A DNA stretch of 27,727 nucleotides from JBBDIP01 sp040880305 (GTDB lineage Bacteria > Bacillota > Sulfobacillia > Fermentithermobacillales > Fermentithermobacillaceae): NCBI GenBank assembly GCA_040880305.1, contig JBBDIP010000030.1, positions 1-27,727 of the forward strand. The letters run 5' to 3'. Positions 15,238 through 22,911 of this stretch are shown in pieces (the first letter of the stretch is position 1; each line of letters starts with the position of its first letter). The translations under genes were made by a program, and so were the position numbers. The notes beneath the pieces were generated by a model, which saw nothing but the letters and a program-made list of their open reading frames with translations, searched no databases and was not told the origin of the DNA.

Positions 15238-16362
15238 CTAGCCGAGCAGCTTCAGCACGGACTGGGTGCTGACGTTGGCCTGCGCGAGCATCGCGGTGCC
15301 CGCCTGCTGCAGGATCTGGTGCCTCGTGAAGTTGGCCATCTCCAGCGCCATGTCGACGTCTCTGATACGAGACTCGGCGGCGGTGAGGTTCTCGTCGGCC
15401 GTCTGCAGGTTGTTGATGGTGTGCTCCAACCTGTTCTGCCAGGCTCCGAGTTTGGACCTCTCCGAAGACACCGTCGAGATAGCAGCGTCCATGAGCCCCA
15501 ATTGGGTGTCGAAGGTGGTTGTACCGAAGGCGGTCACGTCGATGGCGTCCACGCCCAGGTCGGTCTTGCCCATCGCGTTAACCGAGACCGCCAGAGTCTG
15601 GCTGACGTTGGCTCCGATCTGGAAGGCCACGGAACTTCCGCTGACGTCGAACTGACCGTTTGCGGGGGTGCCGCCGACGGCCGAGATGTCGGTCGCCTGG
15701 GCCTCCAGCGTGACTCCGATCTTGTCGAAGTTGTAGCGGTCTCCGACTTTCACCGCGTTGGTCGCGGTGATGGCGATGGTTTGCGATAGGGTCTTGTCAG
15801 CGTTCGTTAAGGTAAGACTGGTGGCTGTCGCCACAACCTGGTAGCCGACTCCAACCTTGGCGCCCGTGACGTCAGCGATCTTCACTGCACCGGTGCCGGT
15901 CACTAGGTCGGACCCAACGGTCGCGGAATTGACCTTCGCGCCGAGGGTGCCGTCGATGAGCTTCTGTCCGTTGAACTCTGTCCTCTGAGCGATGCCGTCC
16001 AACTCGGCGACCAGGTTGGTGATTTCCTCTTGAATCTTCTGGAGGTCGTCGGCCTTGTTGGTGCCGTTGCCGGCCTGTACCGTCAGTTCGCGCATACGCT
16101 GCAGGATAGCATGGCTCTCGTTCAGGGCGCCTTCTGCGGTCTGGATGAGTGAGATGCCGTCCTGGGCGTTGCGGGCCGCTTGCTTCAAGCCTGAGGTCTG
16201 AGACCTCATCTTCTCTGAGACCGCAAGCCCTGCCGCGTCGTCAGCGGCTCTGTTGATCCTGTAGCCCGAAGACAATTTCTCAAGGGACTTCGCCATGAGG
16301 TTGCCGGTGACGCTGAGGTTCCTCCAGGAGTTCAGGGCACTGATGTTGGTGTTGATACGCAT
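15238..16362 (-). CDS. hag: Flagellin, filament subunit
   Basis: A 374-residue flagellin. ATG at 16362 begins MRINTNISALNS; an ATG nine bases upstream touches the ribosome site too closely. Residues 1-140 are the conserved D0/D1 helices (LEKLSSGYRINRAADDAAGLAV, then the SGLKQAARNAQDGISLIQTAEGAL region); about 150-285 is a beta-rich variable domain of the surface; the last 85 residues are the conserved C-terminal helices with TAAESRIRDVDMA and a final LLG. There is no signal peptide, as flagellin is exported by the flagellar type III apparatus. No other flagellar gene lies nearby. The 110-base leader has a sigma-28-like promoter and two candidate CsrA sites. Confidence 0.97.
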   Translation of the reverse strand: MRINTNISALNSWRNLSVTGNLMAKSLEKLSSGYRINRAADDAAGLAVSEKMRSQTSGLKQAARNAQDGISLIQTAEGALNESHAILQRMRELTVQAGNGTNKADDLQKIQEEITNLVAELDGIAQRTEFNGQKLIDGTLGAKVNSATVGSDLVTGTGAVKIADVTGAKVGVGYQVVATATSLTLTNADKTLSQTIAITATNAVKVGDRYNFDKIGVTLEAQATDISAVGGTPANGQFDVSGSSVAFQIGANVSQTLAVSVNAMGKTDLGVDAIDVTAFGTTTFDTQLGLMDAAISTVSSERSKLGAWQNRLEHTINNLQTADENLTAAESRIRDVDMALEMANFTRHQILQQAGTAMLAQANVSTQSVLKLLG

Positions 16363-16371
16363 TCTTGTCAT

Positions 16372-16383
16372 ACCTCCCTGTAT
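16372..16383 (-). promoter_or_regulatory. Candidate CsrA site on the flagellin Shine-Dalgarno
   Basis: The minus strand reads AUACAGGGAGGU in RNA. It matches the CsrA consensus RUACARGGAUGU at 11 of 12 positions, and includes the GGGAGG ribosome site ten bases before the flagellin ATG. Binding here would block ribosome entry. Confidence 0.6.
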
Positions 16384-16390
16384 TTTTCGC

Positions 16391-16408
16391 GCCCGCGTCC
16401 TTGCGGGC
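16391..16408 (-). promoter_or_regulatory. Leader hairpin presenting AAGGA in its loop (second CsrA site candidate)
   Basis: On the minus strand GCCCGC pairs with GCGGGC around the six-base loop AAGGAC. CsrA prefers an A-N-GGA presented in a hairpin loop. The GGA lies about 20 bases upstream of the GGA in the Shine-Dalgarno site, a spacing one CsrA dimer can bridge. Confidence 0.55.
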
Positions 16409-16479
16409 TGGGACTTGCTCTTCACTGCCGGGGCGCCTTCCGGGTCTCGGGAGCGCAAGCCCTTTTCACTTCACCACTG

Positions 16480-16504
16480 TTATCGTCATGGGTTGGAAGA
16501 GTTA
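16480..16504 (-). promoter_or_regulatory. Sigma-28 (SigD/FliA)-like promoter of flagellin
   Basis: The minus strand has GACGATAA (plus 16480-16487), one change from the sigma-28 -10 GCCGATAA. TAAC (16501-16504) could serve as -35, but the spacing is 13 instead of about 15 bases. Transcription would start near 16473. Confidence 0.55.
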
Positions 16505-16536
16505 CATAGGCCCAAAACGCAAATGAGACGCAAGTC

Positions 16537-17703
16537 CTATAGAGGCGATTCTTCGAGACGGCTTACGCAGTCCTCTACCAGGGCGTCTACGTCCAGAACG
16601 CCTTCCGCCTCACGGACCTCGGCGACCCGGGGTTTGATGGACGGATGCCTGGGCACGAACACGGTGCAGCAGTCCTCGTAGGGGAGAACGGAGAGGTCGT
16701 ATGTGCCGATGTGTCTGGCAAGCGCGATGGTCTCGACCTTGTTGAAGCAAATGAGGGGCCTTAGGACCGGGATTGATGCGGCGTCTTCTATGGCTGCCAT
16801 GCTCTCTAGAGTCTGGCTTGCGACCTGTCCTATGTTCTCGCCGGTGAATAGGCCGAGGGCGCCGATTCTCTCGGCCAACCGCGACGCGACTCTCATCATC
16901 ATGCGTCTCATTATGGTGACCCGGAACTTCTCGGGGCATTTGTCGATGATTGCCGTCTGAATGGCGGTGAAGTGGGCTATGTGCAACCGCAGACGAGGGT
17001 TGTACTCACACAGCGCCTGCGCTATGCGCACCACCTTGTCTTTTGACTTCTCGCCAGTTATGGGGAAGCTCCAGAAGTGGATGGCGTCGACCGCCACCCC
17101 GCGCTTCATGGCCATGTAGCCCGCCACGGGGCTGTCTATGCCCCCTGAAAGCAAGAGTAGCCCCTTGCCACCGGTCCCCAAGGGAAGGCCCCCAGGACCG
17201 CTTATCTCGTCGTAATACATGTAGACCCCTTCGTTCCTGACCTCGACCTTGAGTGTGAACGAGGGGTCGTGGACGTCCACGGCGACGTCCGGACAGCCGG
17301 CGAGGGCGGCTCCTCCCAGTTCCCTGCTGATCTCGGGTGACGTCAGAGAGAAGGATTTGTCCGAGCGTCTGGAATAGACCTTGAAAGTCACGGGCGGGGT
17401 CTTGCCCGCACAGGCGCCGCGGCATATCTCCGCCGCTGCTTGCTTCATAGCCGCGAGGTCCGGCCTCACCCTAAAAGCAGGGCTGACCCCTACCACTCCC
17501 GGGATATTGGCGATCCGCTGGAGCACCCGCGCGGTGGACTGCAATCCTGTAATGTAAATGCGGCCGTGGGTGTGGGTCACCCTCGCCCCTACTTCCTCCC
17601 TGACGGCGTAGCGGAGGTGCCGCACCAGCGCGTCTTCAAATTCGGACCGATTGTCTCCTTTGAGACCGATCTCACCGTATCGGACTAGCAGTACTTCCTC
17701 CAC
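16537..17703 (-). CDS. thiI: ThiI, tRNA 4-thiouridine synthetase (rhodanese-less)
   Basis: A 388-residue ThiI that activates U8 of tRNA with ATP and installs sulfur (s4U8); it may also serve thiazole synthesis. GTG at 17703 follows GGAGGAGA. An N-terminal ferredoxin-like part and THUMP domain take up residues 1-165, then the PP-loop SGGIDSP at 186-192. The CCTVFVPRHPSIKP stretch (around 345) is typical of Gram-positive ThiI. The protein ends without the rhodanese domain of the enterobacterial enzyme, so sulfur should come from a dedicated cysteine desulfurase; the gene for one overlaps its start by 32 bases, as in the Bacillus nifZ-thiI pair. Confidence 0.95.
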   Translation of the reverse strand: MEEVLLVRYGEIGLKGDNRSEFEDALVRHLRYAVREEVGARVTHTHGRIYITGLQSTARVLQRIANIPGVVGVSPAFRVRPDLAAMKQAAAEICRGACAGKTPPVTFKVYSRRSDKSFSLTSPEISRELGGAALAGCPDVAVDVHDPSFTLKVEVRNEGVYMYYDEISGPGGLPLGTGGKGLLLLSGGIDSPVAGYMAMKRGVAVDAIHFWSFPITGEKSKDKVVRIAQALCEYNPRLRLHIAHFTAIQTAIIDKCPEKFRVTIMRRMMMRVASRLAERIGALGLFTGENIGQVASQTLESMAAIEDAASIPVLRPLICFNKVETIALARHIGTYDLSVLPYEDCCTVFVPRHPSIKPRVAEVREAEGVLDVDALVEDCVSRLEESPL

Positions 17704-18880
17704 GCTCTCTCCTCCAGGCTGCAAGTTCCTTCAAAGACTCGTCGAGGGCGCCGACGGCCCGGTCGACGTCGTCTTGGGTCGAATATCTCGATAGTGAGAA
17801 ACGCACGGCGCCCAGCGCGTCCTCCTCGCTCCCGCCCAACGCAAGAACCACTGGGCTAGGCTTGGCTTTGTGCGCCGAGCAGGCAGACCCGGTGGATACG
17901 AATACGCCCCTTTGCTCCAAAGCGTGCAGTATGCTTTCGCCCCGGTATCCCGGAAACGAGAAATGGACTATGTAGGGGGCGACGTCGCGTCCGGACGCAC
18001 CGTGCAGGACCGCGTGCGGCGCGGCATCTCTCACGCCGGCGACAAGGTCCTCACGAAGCCTCGCAAGCCTCTCTAGCACCTGCGACCGGTCCTTGGCCCA
18101 CAGATCGCAGGCGGCGCCCAGCCCGGCTATCCCCGGCATGTTCTCTGTCCCTGAGCGATAGCCCCGCTCTTGGCCGCCACCGTACAAGAGCGGCGGGATG
18201 TCGAACCCCTTCTTTACGTATAGGGCTCCTATGCCCTTGGGGCCGTGGATCTTGTGGGCGCTGAGCGACATGAGGTCGATCCCCAGTCCGCCCACGTCAA
18301 TTGGCAGCCTGGCGAACCCCTGGGTCGCGTCGACGTGAAAGCGCGGCCGGCGTCCCCTCATGGCCGACAGTCCCTTACCTATCTGGCCGATGGGCTCGAT
18401 GGTGCCCACCTCGTTTTGGACCAGCATCACGGAAACTAACGCTGTCTGGGGGGTTACGGCCGAGAGTACTTCGGCGGGGTCGACCTTTCCTTCACAGTCC
18501 ACCGGCACAAGCGTGACTGCGTAACCGGCATCTTTGAGATGTTCCAAGGTGGACATGACCGACGGGTGCTCCACGGTAGTCGATACGACGTGGCATCCCT
18601 GTCCCCTCGCCCACACGCTGGCCGTGATAGCCCAGTTGTTGGCTTCGGTCCCGCCTGAGGTGAAGAACACTTCCTCTTCCCGGGCACACATCAGGGCCGC
18701 CACGCTCTGCCTGGACTGCCGCACCAGTTCTTCGGCGCGGGCGCCCAGCCGGTGCAGGGACGAAGGGTTCCCGAATTCTTGGGTCAGCACCTTCATCATG
18801 GCCGCAACTACTGTAGGGTCGGGCTTTGTCGTGGAGGAGTTGTCCATGTAGACCATGTCAGAGGAGCCCTGGCTCGTCAA
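17672..18880 (-). CDS. Cysteine desulfurase (NifS/IscS family), probable sulfur donor for ThiI
   Basis: A 402-residue class V aminotransferase-fold enzyme that converts cysteine to alanine and a protein-bound persulfide. TTG at 18880 follows AGGGGGT by about six bases; a longer frame from 18976 lacks a ribosome site. Visible residues: His105 (EHPSV) stacking on PLP, Asp184 (HVDATQG), PLP lysine Lys210 (SAHKIHGPKG) and the persulfide Cys334 (STGSACSAHKAKP). The short loop around that Cys followed by alanine-histidine-lysine is of the NifS/IscS group. It overlaps thiI, which points to tRNA thiolation rather than general Fe-S assembly; no iscU or nifU lies here. Confidence 0.94.
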   Translation of the reverse strand: MTSQGSSDMVYMDNSSTTKPDPTVVAAMMKVLTQEFGNPSSLHRLGARAEELVRQSRQSVAALMCAREEEVFFTSGGTEANNWAITASVWARGQGCHVVSTTVEHPSVMSTLEHLKDAGYAVTLVPVDCEGKVDPAEVLSAVTPQTALVSVMLVQNEVGTIEPIGQIGKGLSAMRGRRPRFHVDATQGFARLPIDVGGLGIDLMSLSAHKIHGPKGIGALYVKKGFDIPPLLYGGGQERGYRSGTENMPGIAGLGAACDLWAKDRSQVLERLARLREDLVAGVRDAAPHAVLHGASGRDVAPYIVHFSFPGYRGESILHALEQRGVFVSTGSACSAHKAKPSPVVLALGGSEEDALGAVRFSLSRYSTQDDVDRAVGALDESLKELAAWRRERGGSTASPIR

Positions 18881-18980
18881 CGAACTACCCCCTGGATTTC
18901 CATTGTCTGCCGCAAGCCGTTTCACACCATGATAGCATGGCGCCGCTGGGCCAGGATGATTCCCTGCCATGGACACTGAC

Positions 18981-19009
18981 TTACCGCGGGTGCTGAACTC
19001 CGGTACAAT
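18981..19009 (+). promoter_or_regulatory. Candidate promoter of the TtcA-like gene
   Basis: TACAAT at 19004-19009 matches five of six -10 bases; TTACCG lies 17 bases upstream but is a poor -35. The intergenic region 18881-19032 also has a TATCAT on the minus strand (near 18930) that could serve the divergent desulfurase. Confidence 0.35.
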
Positions 19010-19032
19010 ACTGCCAAAGGCGGTGGGGTTTC

Positions 19033-19791
19033 TTGCGGACGGATCCTGCGAGGGGGCTTTATACCCCGCTTGGGAAGGCTTTAGCTGATTTTGACATGAT
19101 AGATAAGCCCGAGCCCGTTCTCCTGGGGATCTCGGGAGGCAAGGACAGCATGCTCATGGCTTACCTATTGACGGAGATGAGGAACCGCTCGCCGGTGAAG
19201 TTCTCGCTCGAGGCATTGACCGTAGACCCAGGTGAACCCGCCGGCTTTACCCAAGAGGAACTTGACTTGATGGGCGGCTTCCTGGGGAGATTGGGGATCC
19301 CCCATCACGTCGTGCGGACCAAGATCGCCAAGATCGTGGAGGGGCATCCGCAGGAGAGTGCCTGCTCCCTTTGCGCCAACCTCCGCCGGGGCGCTATCTA
19401 CAAGACCGCAAGCGACCTGGGGTTTCGCAAGGTGGCCCTGGCTCACCATCTGGACGACGCCATAGAAACGCTGTTTCTAAACATGTTCTACCAGTCGGGC
19501 CTGCGTTGTTTCGAGCCCAAGACATTTCTGTCCAGACGGGCCATCACAGCTATAAGGCCCCTCATCTATATAGAGGAGCGGGAGATCGTGAAGGCGGCGC
19601 AGGCGCTCGGCCTACCCGTCATCGCGACCCGGTGCCCTGTGGCCGGTACCACTCGCCGGCAGGAGATGAAAGACGTGGTCAAGGACCTCTCGGCGCGCAT
19701 CCCCGCTTTTCGAAACCACATGCGCAGCGTTCTGCGTCGCCTGTGGGACTTCCAGATAACGGCGCAAGATGCAGAGGATGCAAAGACCTAG
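19033..19791 (+). CDS. TtcA-family tRNA 2-thiolation protein
   Basis: A 252-residue PP-loop ATPase. SGGKDS at 34-39 binds ATP. Cys111 and Cys114 (CSLCANLRRG) with Cys201 (TRCPVAG) are the three ligands of the [4Fe-4S] cluster found in TtcA-type and related thiolases. LAHHLDDAIETLFLNMFY (137-154) is the conserved central helix. TtcA makes 2-thiocytidine at tRNA position 32; relatives thiolate other bases, so the target here is not certain. The start TTG at 19033 follows GGTGGGG. It is divergent from the cysteine desulfurase, which could feed it. Its stop overlaps, tail to tail, by four bases with the next gene. Confidence 0.9.
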   Translation: MRTDPARGLYTPLGKALADFDMIDKPEPVLLGISGGKDSMLMAYLLTEMRNRSPVKFSLEALTVDPGEPAGFTQEELDLMGGFLGRLGIPHHVVRTKIAKIVEGHPQESACSLCANLRRGAIYKTASDLGFRKVALAHHLDDAIETLFLNMFYQSGLRCFEPKTFLSRRAITAIRPLIYIEEREIVKAAQALGLPVIATRCPVAGTTRRQEMKDVVKDLSARIPAFRNHMRSVLRRLWDFQITAQDAEDAKT

Positions 19792-20363
19792 CCGGACAGA
19801 AGATGGCTAATCCCCCGTTTTCCCCGTTTCCTCTCCTTTCGCGACGACGCTAGCAGGAAAGCGTAGCGGAGATCCCTTACTTCCAGAATGAGGTTTTGAA
19901 GCAGTTGGTTCATCCTGTGAAGCAGTTCCCTTTCCTCGACGGTATGGGTGCAGATTTCCCTACGCAGGTCCATGACCAGCTCCCGGGCAGTCGCCTCGGT
20001 GGTATCGGAGCTGGGTTTCACCAGGTAAAGTGATGGCGCGCCAGAAGCGGCGGCCGGCACCGGGATCTGGCCGGTTTCGGGTGCTAAAAGGGGCGTCGCC
20101 GTGACCACCACCTGCATCCGCGACAGGACCTCCTCGGGCCAGCTGTCGCCGACCCTTGATTCCAAGAGCCGGCGCTCGATCTCCGCATCCGCGAGCCCGC
20201 GCTGCCGGAACTGGTGGATCAGCGCGATAACCGGCATCAGGTCGATCGGGACTCTGTTGCCGGCTCCCAGTCTCAGGAGGTCGCCGAAAGCGGTCCTTAT
20301 CGACCTCATTTCCGGGACAGTCATGCTAAGGTTGTCGCCGACATCCGCCCAAAACAGATCCAT
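19788..20363 (-). CDS. Unrecognised helical protein with coiled coil and basic tail
   Basis: I do not recognise this protein (191 residues from the ATG at 20363, which follows GGAGTG; the frame is open to an ATG at 20399, where a GATAAT overlaps the alternative start). Residues about 15-75 are helical and faintly recall the helices of MerR-type regulators (IALIHQFRQRGLADAEIERRL). A Pro/Ala-rich stretch follows (about 90-110). Residues about 125-165 look like a coiled coil, and the end is very basic (SSRKERKRGKRG). No signal peptide. It could be a nucleic-acid-binding regulator, but that is a guess. It is read alone, between the TtcA-like gene and the divergent acyl-CoA synthetase. Confidence 0.7.
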   Translation of the reverse strand: MDLFWADVGDNLSMTVPEMRSIRTAFGDLLRLGAGNRVPIDLMPVIALIHQFRQRGLADAEIERRLLESRVGDSWPEEVLSRMQVVVTATPLLAPETGQIPVPAAASGAPSLYLVKPSSDTTEATARELVMDLRREICTHTVEERELLHRMNQLLQNLILEVRDLRYAFLLASSRKERKRGKRGISHLLSG

Positions 20364-20436
20364 GTAGGTCACTCCCACAATTGCCATTATCTTACACATT
20401 CTTAAAGCGGGCTCTGATTCCTGCTTTGTTCCCAGG

Positions 20437-20466
20437 TTTACCGCAAAAAGCGAGTTGTGATAGACT
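20437..20466 (+). promoter_or_regulatory. Candidate promoter of the acyl-CoA synthetase gene
   Basis: TTTACC (20437-20442), 18 bases, TAGACT (20461-20466). These are the same two hexamers as in the candidate promoter of the substrate-binding protein, with one base more spacing. The gene starts about 50 bases downstream of the expected start point. Confidence 0.4.
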
Positions 20467-20521
20467 TGCCCTTGTTAGTCCATGCTTCGCCGTAATTCAC
20501 TAGAGGAAGGTGCAGCAGCAC

Positions 20522-22624
20522 ATGAGCGACCTTAATTCCCTTATCAAACCCAAGTCAGTAGCAGTGATTGGCGCCTCCAAGACCCCTGGCAAGATAGGCT
20601 ACGCTGTGATCGAGAATATCAAGGCCAGCGGTTACACTGGAGAGGTATACCCCGTAAACCCCAAGGAACTTGAGATCGCCGGCTACAAAGCTTACCCCTC
20701 GATCCTCAGCATAGGAAAACCAGTGGACGTCGCGGTCTTCTGCATCCCTGCGGCAGCCTCGTTGGCAGTTGCTGAGGACTGCGGAAAGGCAGGCGTGAAA
20801 CACCTCATCGTGATCACCGCCGGGTTCAAGGAGATCGGTCCCGAAGGCCGCGAACTGGAGAACAGCCTGATCGCCATAGCCAAGAAGCACGGGATGAGGG
20901 TCACCGGCCCCAACAACCTGGGAGTAATGGATACCCACACCCCCATCAACGCGACGTTCGCCAAGACCTTCGCGTTGAAGGGCAACGTAGCTTTCATATC
21001 TCAGAGCGGCGCCCTCTGCGTGGCCATCCTTGATTGGAGCCTTAAGCGCGGCCTCGGGTTCTCCCAGTTCATCAGCGTCGGAAACAAGGGTGACCTCAAC
21101 GAAGCCGACTTCATCGAGGCTGCCGCCGATGACCCCGCTACCAAAGTCGTCTGCCTGTACTTGGAGGATGTGGTCGACGGTGACCGGTTCATCGAAGCCG
21201 CGCGCCGGGCGACCCAGAAAGTGCCCGTCATCGTCCTGAAATCCGGCATCACCGCGGCCGGGGCGAAGGCTGCCTCGTCCCACACCGGCGCCCTCGCGGG
21301 CTCAAACACAGCGTACGACGCGGCTCTCCGCCACGCCGGCGTCATCCGGGCTTCGACTATGTCCGAGCTGTTTGACCTTGCCATCGCGTTTACCACTCAG
21401 CCGATTCCTAAGGGCAAGAACACCGTGGTTGTGACCAACTCAGGCGGTCCTGGGATCGTCGCCTCGGACGCAGTGGAGACTAACGGCCTGAATATGGCGC
21501 AGTTTACCGAGGCCACTACAGAGGAACTCAAGCGGAAGCTGCCGCCGACCGCCAACATCCACAACCCCATCGACGTAGTGGGTGACGCCCACGCGGACCG
21601 GTATCAGATAGCCCTGGATACGGCCCTTAGGGACCCTCAGGTCGATGCGGCCGTGGTTCTGCTCTCTCCCACTGCCGTCCTGGACATCAAGGACGCAGCG
21701 GTGATAACCGCTAACGCTGCCAAGGCTCATCCCGACAAGGCCATCGTGGCGTCCTTCATGGGCGGCGCGGCGGTCGAGGAAGGCGTTAGGTATCTTGACG
21801 ACCACGGCATCCCGACCTACCCGTTCCCCGAGCCGGCCATCGCCACGCTGCGCGGCATGATCCGTTACGGCGAGCTCCGCGCTGAAGTGGCCAAGAGCAC
21901 ACAGTGGATCTTCACTGATGTCAACAAGGCCGGGGTTGCAGCCATATTCGCCAAGGTGCGCGCCGACGGGCGTGACCTCCTTCTCTCGCCCGAGGCCGCC
22001 GAGGTCGCGGAGATGTACAAGATCCCCGCGGCGCCCTCCCGGCTGTCTCACGACGCCAAGGAAGCCGCATCGCTAGCCGAGGCCGTGGGTTATCCTGTAG
22101 TTATGAAGATAGCTTCGCCCGACATCATGCATAAGACTGATGTGGGTGGCGTTAAAGTCGGACTCCGTTCCAGGGAGGAAGTCGTCGAGGCCTTCACCTC
22201 TATAATGCAGAACTCGACCAGGGCTGTCCCGACGGCCAAGATTTACGGCGTCGAGGTCCAGAAGATGATGCCTAAGGGCGACGAGCTCATCATCGGAATG
22301 GCCAAAGACCCGACCTTCGGGCCCATGATCGCGTTCGGATCCGGCGGGATCCTGGTGAACCTGCTAAAGGACGCCTCGTTCAGGCTGGCCAAGGGGCTTT
22401 CCAAGAGCGAGGTCACCGAGATGATCACCGAGACCAAGGCCCACACGATATTGAAGGGGTTCCGTGGCGCCGAGGCGGACGATATCCCGGCTCTCGAGGA
22501 AGCGATAGCCCGGGTTGGCCAGCTGTGCAGGGACTTTCCTAAGATCGCTGAACTGGATATTAACCCGGTGTTTGCGTATCCTAAGGGTCTGAGCGCGTTG
22601 GATGTGAAGATAAAGTTGAGTTAG
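20522..22624 (+). CDS. ADP-forming acyl-CoA synthetase (acetate-CoA ligase type), alpha-beta fusion
   Basis: A 700-residue protein. ATG at 20522 lies nine bases after GGAAGGTG; a GTG four codons upstream abuts the ribosome site. Order: CoA-binding Rossmann domain (about 5-130, VAVIGAS), two succinyl-CoA-ligase-like domains (about 150-460), then an ATP-grasp domain (about 480-700). His254 (SSHTGALAG) is the expected phosphohistidine; His537 (MHKTDVGG) is the ATP-grasp histidine that relays phosphate. The enzyme turns acetyl- or other acyl-CoA plus ADP and phosphate into acid, CoA and ATP, giving substrate-level ATP in fermenters of sugars or amino acids; the reaction can run in reverse. The substrate cannot be read from sequence. 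Confidence 0.93.
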   Translation: MSDLNSLIKPKSVAVIGASKTPGKIGYAVIENIKASGYTGEVYPVNPKELEIAGYKAYPSILSIGKPVDVAVFCIPAAASLAVAEDCGKAGVKHLIVITAGFKEIGPEGRELENSLIAIAKKHGMRVTGPNNLGVMDTHTPINATFAKTFALKGNVAFISQSGALCVAILDWSLKRGLGFSQFISVGNKGDLNEADFIEAAADDPATKVVCLYLEDVVDGDRFIEAARRATQKVPVIVLKSGITAAGAKAASSHTGALAGSNTAYDAALRHAGVIRASTMSELFDLAIAFTTQPIPKGKNTVVVTNSGGPGIVASDAVETNGLNMAQFTEATTEELKRKLPPTANIHNPIDVVGDAHADRYQIALDTALRDPQVDAAVVLLSPTAVLDIKDAAVITANAAKAHPDKAIVASFMGGAAVEEGVRYLDDHGIPTYPFPEPAIATLRGMIRYGELRAEVAKSTQWIFTDVNKAGVAAIFAKVRADGRDLLLSPEAAEVAEMYKIPAAPSRLSHDAKEAASLAEAVGYPVVMKIASPDIMHKTDVGGVKVGLRSREEVVEAFTSIMQNSTRAVPTAKIYGVEVQKMMPKGDELIIGMAKDPTFGPMIAFGSGGILVNLLKDASFRLAKGLSKSEVTEMITETKAHTILKGFRGAEADDIPALEEAIARVGQLCRDFPKIAELDINPVFAYPKGLSALDVKIKLS

Positions 22625-22630
22625 TTGAAG

Positions 22631-22660
22631 GGGGCGGGTCTCCGACCGGTGACCCGCCCC
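22631..22660 (+). terminator. Perfect 10-bp GC hairpin after the acyl-CoA synthetase
   Basis: GGGGCGGGTC and GACCCGCCCC pair perfectly around a ten-base loop, starting six bases after the stop codon. No T-run follows on either strand, so it may protect or end the mRNA without being a classical terminator. Confidence 0.5.
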
Positions 22661-22689
22661 ACGCATCACAGCGAAGGGGGTTCCGTCCC

Positions 22690-22899
22690 ATGTCAAAGCC
22701 CGAGGATGCTTACGAAAAGGATGCCCCAAGCGAAAACGAAGACACCTTTCTCGAGGGTCGCGATTTTCGAATCCCCGGGAGACTTGTGCCCGCGAGCAAG
22801 AAGAGGCGGCCCAGGAAGCCTGGTTCTTTGGCCCCTGATGCCAAGCGGTACAACGACGAGATCCCTGACCCGGACTCCGAGGTAATCGTCCCTGAATAG
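22690..22899 (+). CDS. Small charged protein, unknown
   Basis: A 69-residue protein with no recognised domain. ATG at 22690 follows AAGGGGG by about nine bases. It is rich in Lys, Arg, Asp, Glu and Pro, with a basic patch (SKKRRPRKPG) in the middle and acidic ends. It has no cysteine or membrane segment and is probably disordered. A competing frame from 22625 has no ribosome site. It follows the hairpin after the acyl-CoA synthetase and converges on the TldD/PmbA-like gene with a 12-base gap. The call as a real gene is moderate. Confidence 0.55.
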   Translation: MSKPEDAYEKDAPSENEDTFLEGRDFRIPGRLVPASKKRRPRKPGSLAPDAKRYNDEIPDPDSEVIVPE

Positions 22900-22911
22900 A
22901 AGGCGCCGCGG

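Noticed and set aside
15061..15789. 242-residue plus-strand open frame
   Set aside because: It is antisense to flagellin and its 3' region; the flagellin frame has clear family motifs.
20555..21283. 242-residue minus-strand open frame
   Set aside because: It is antisense to the CoA-binding domain of the acyl-CoA synthetase, which has clear motifs.
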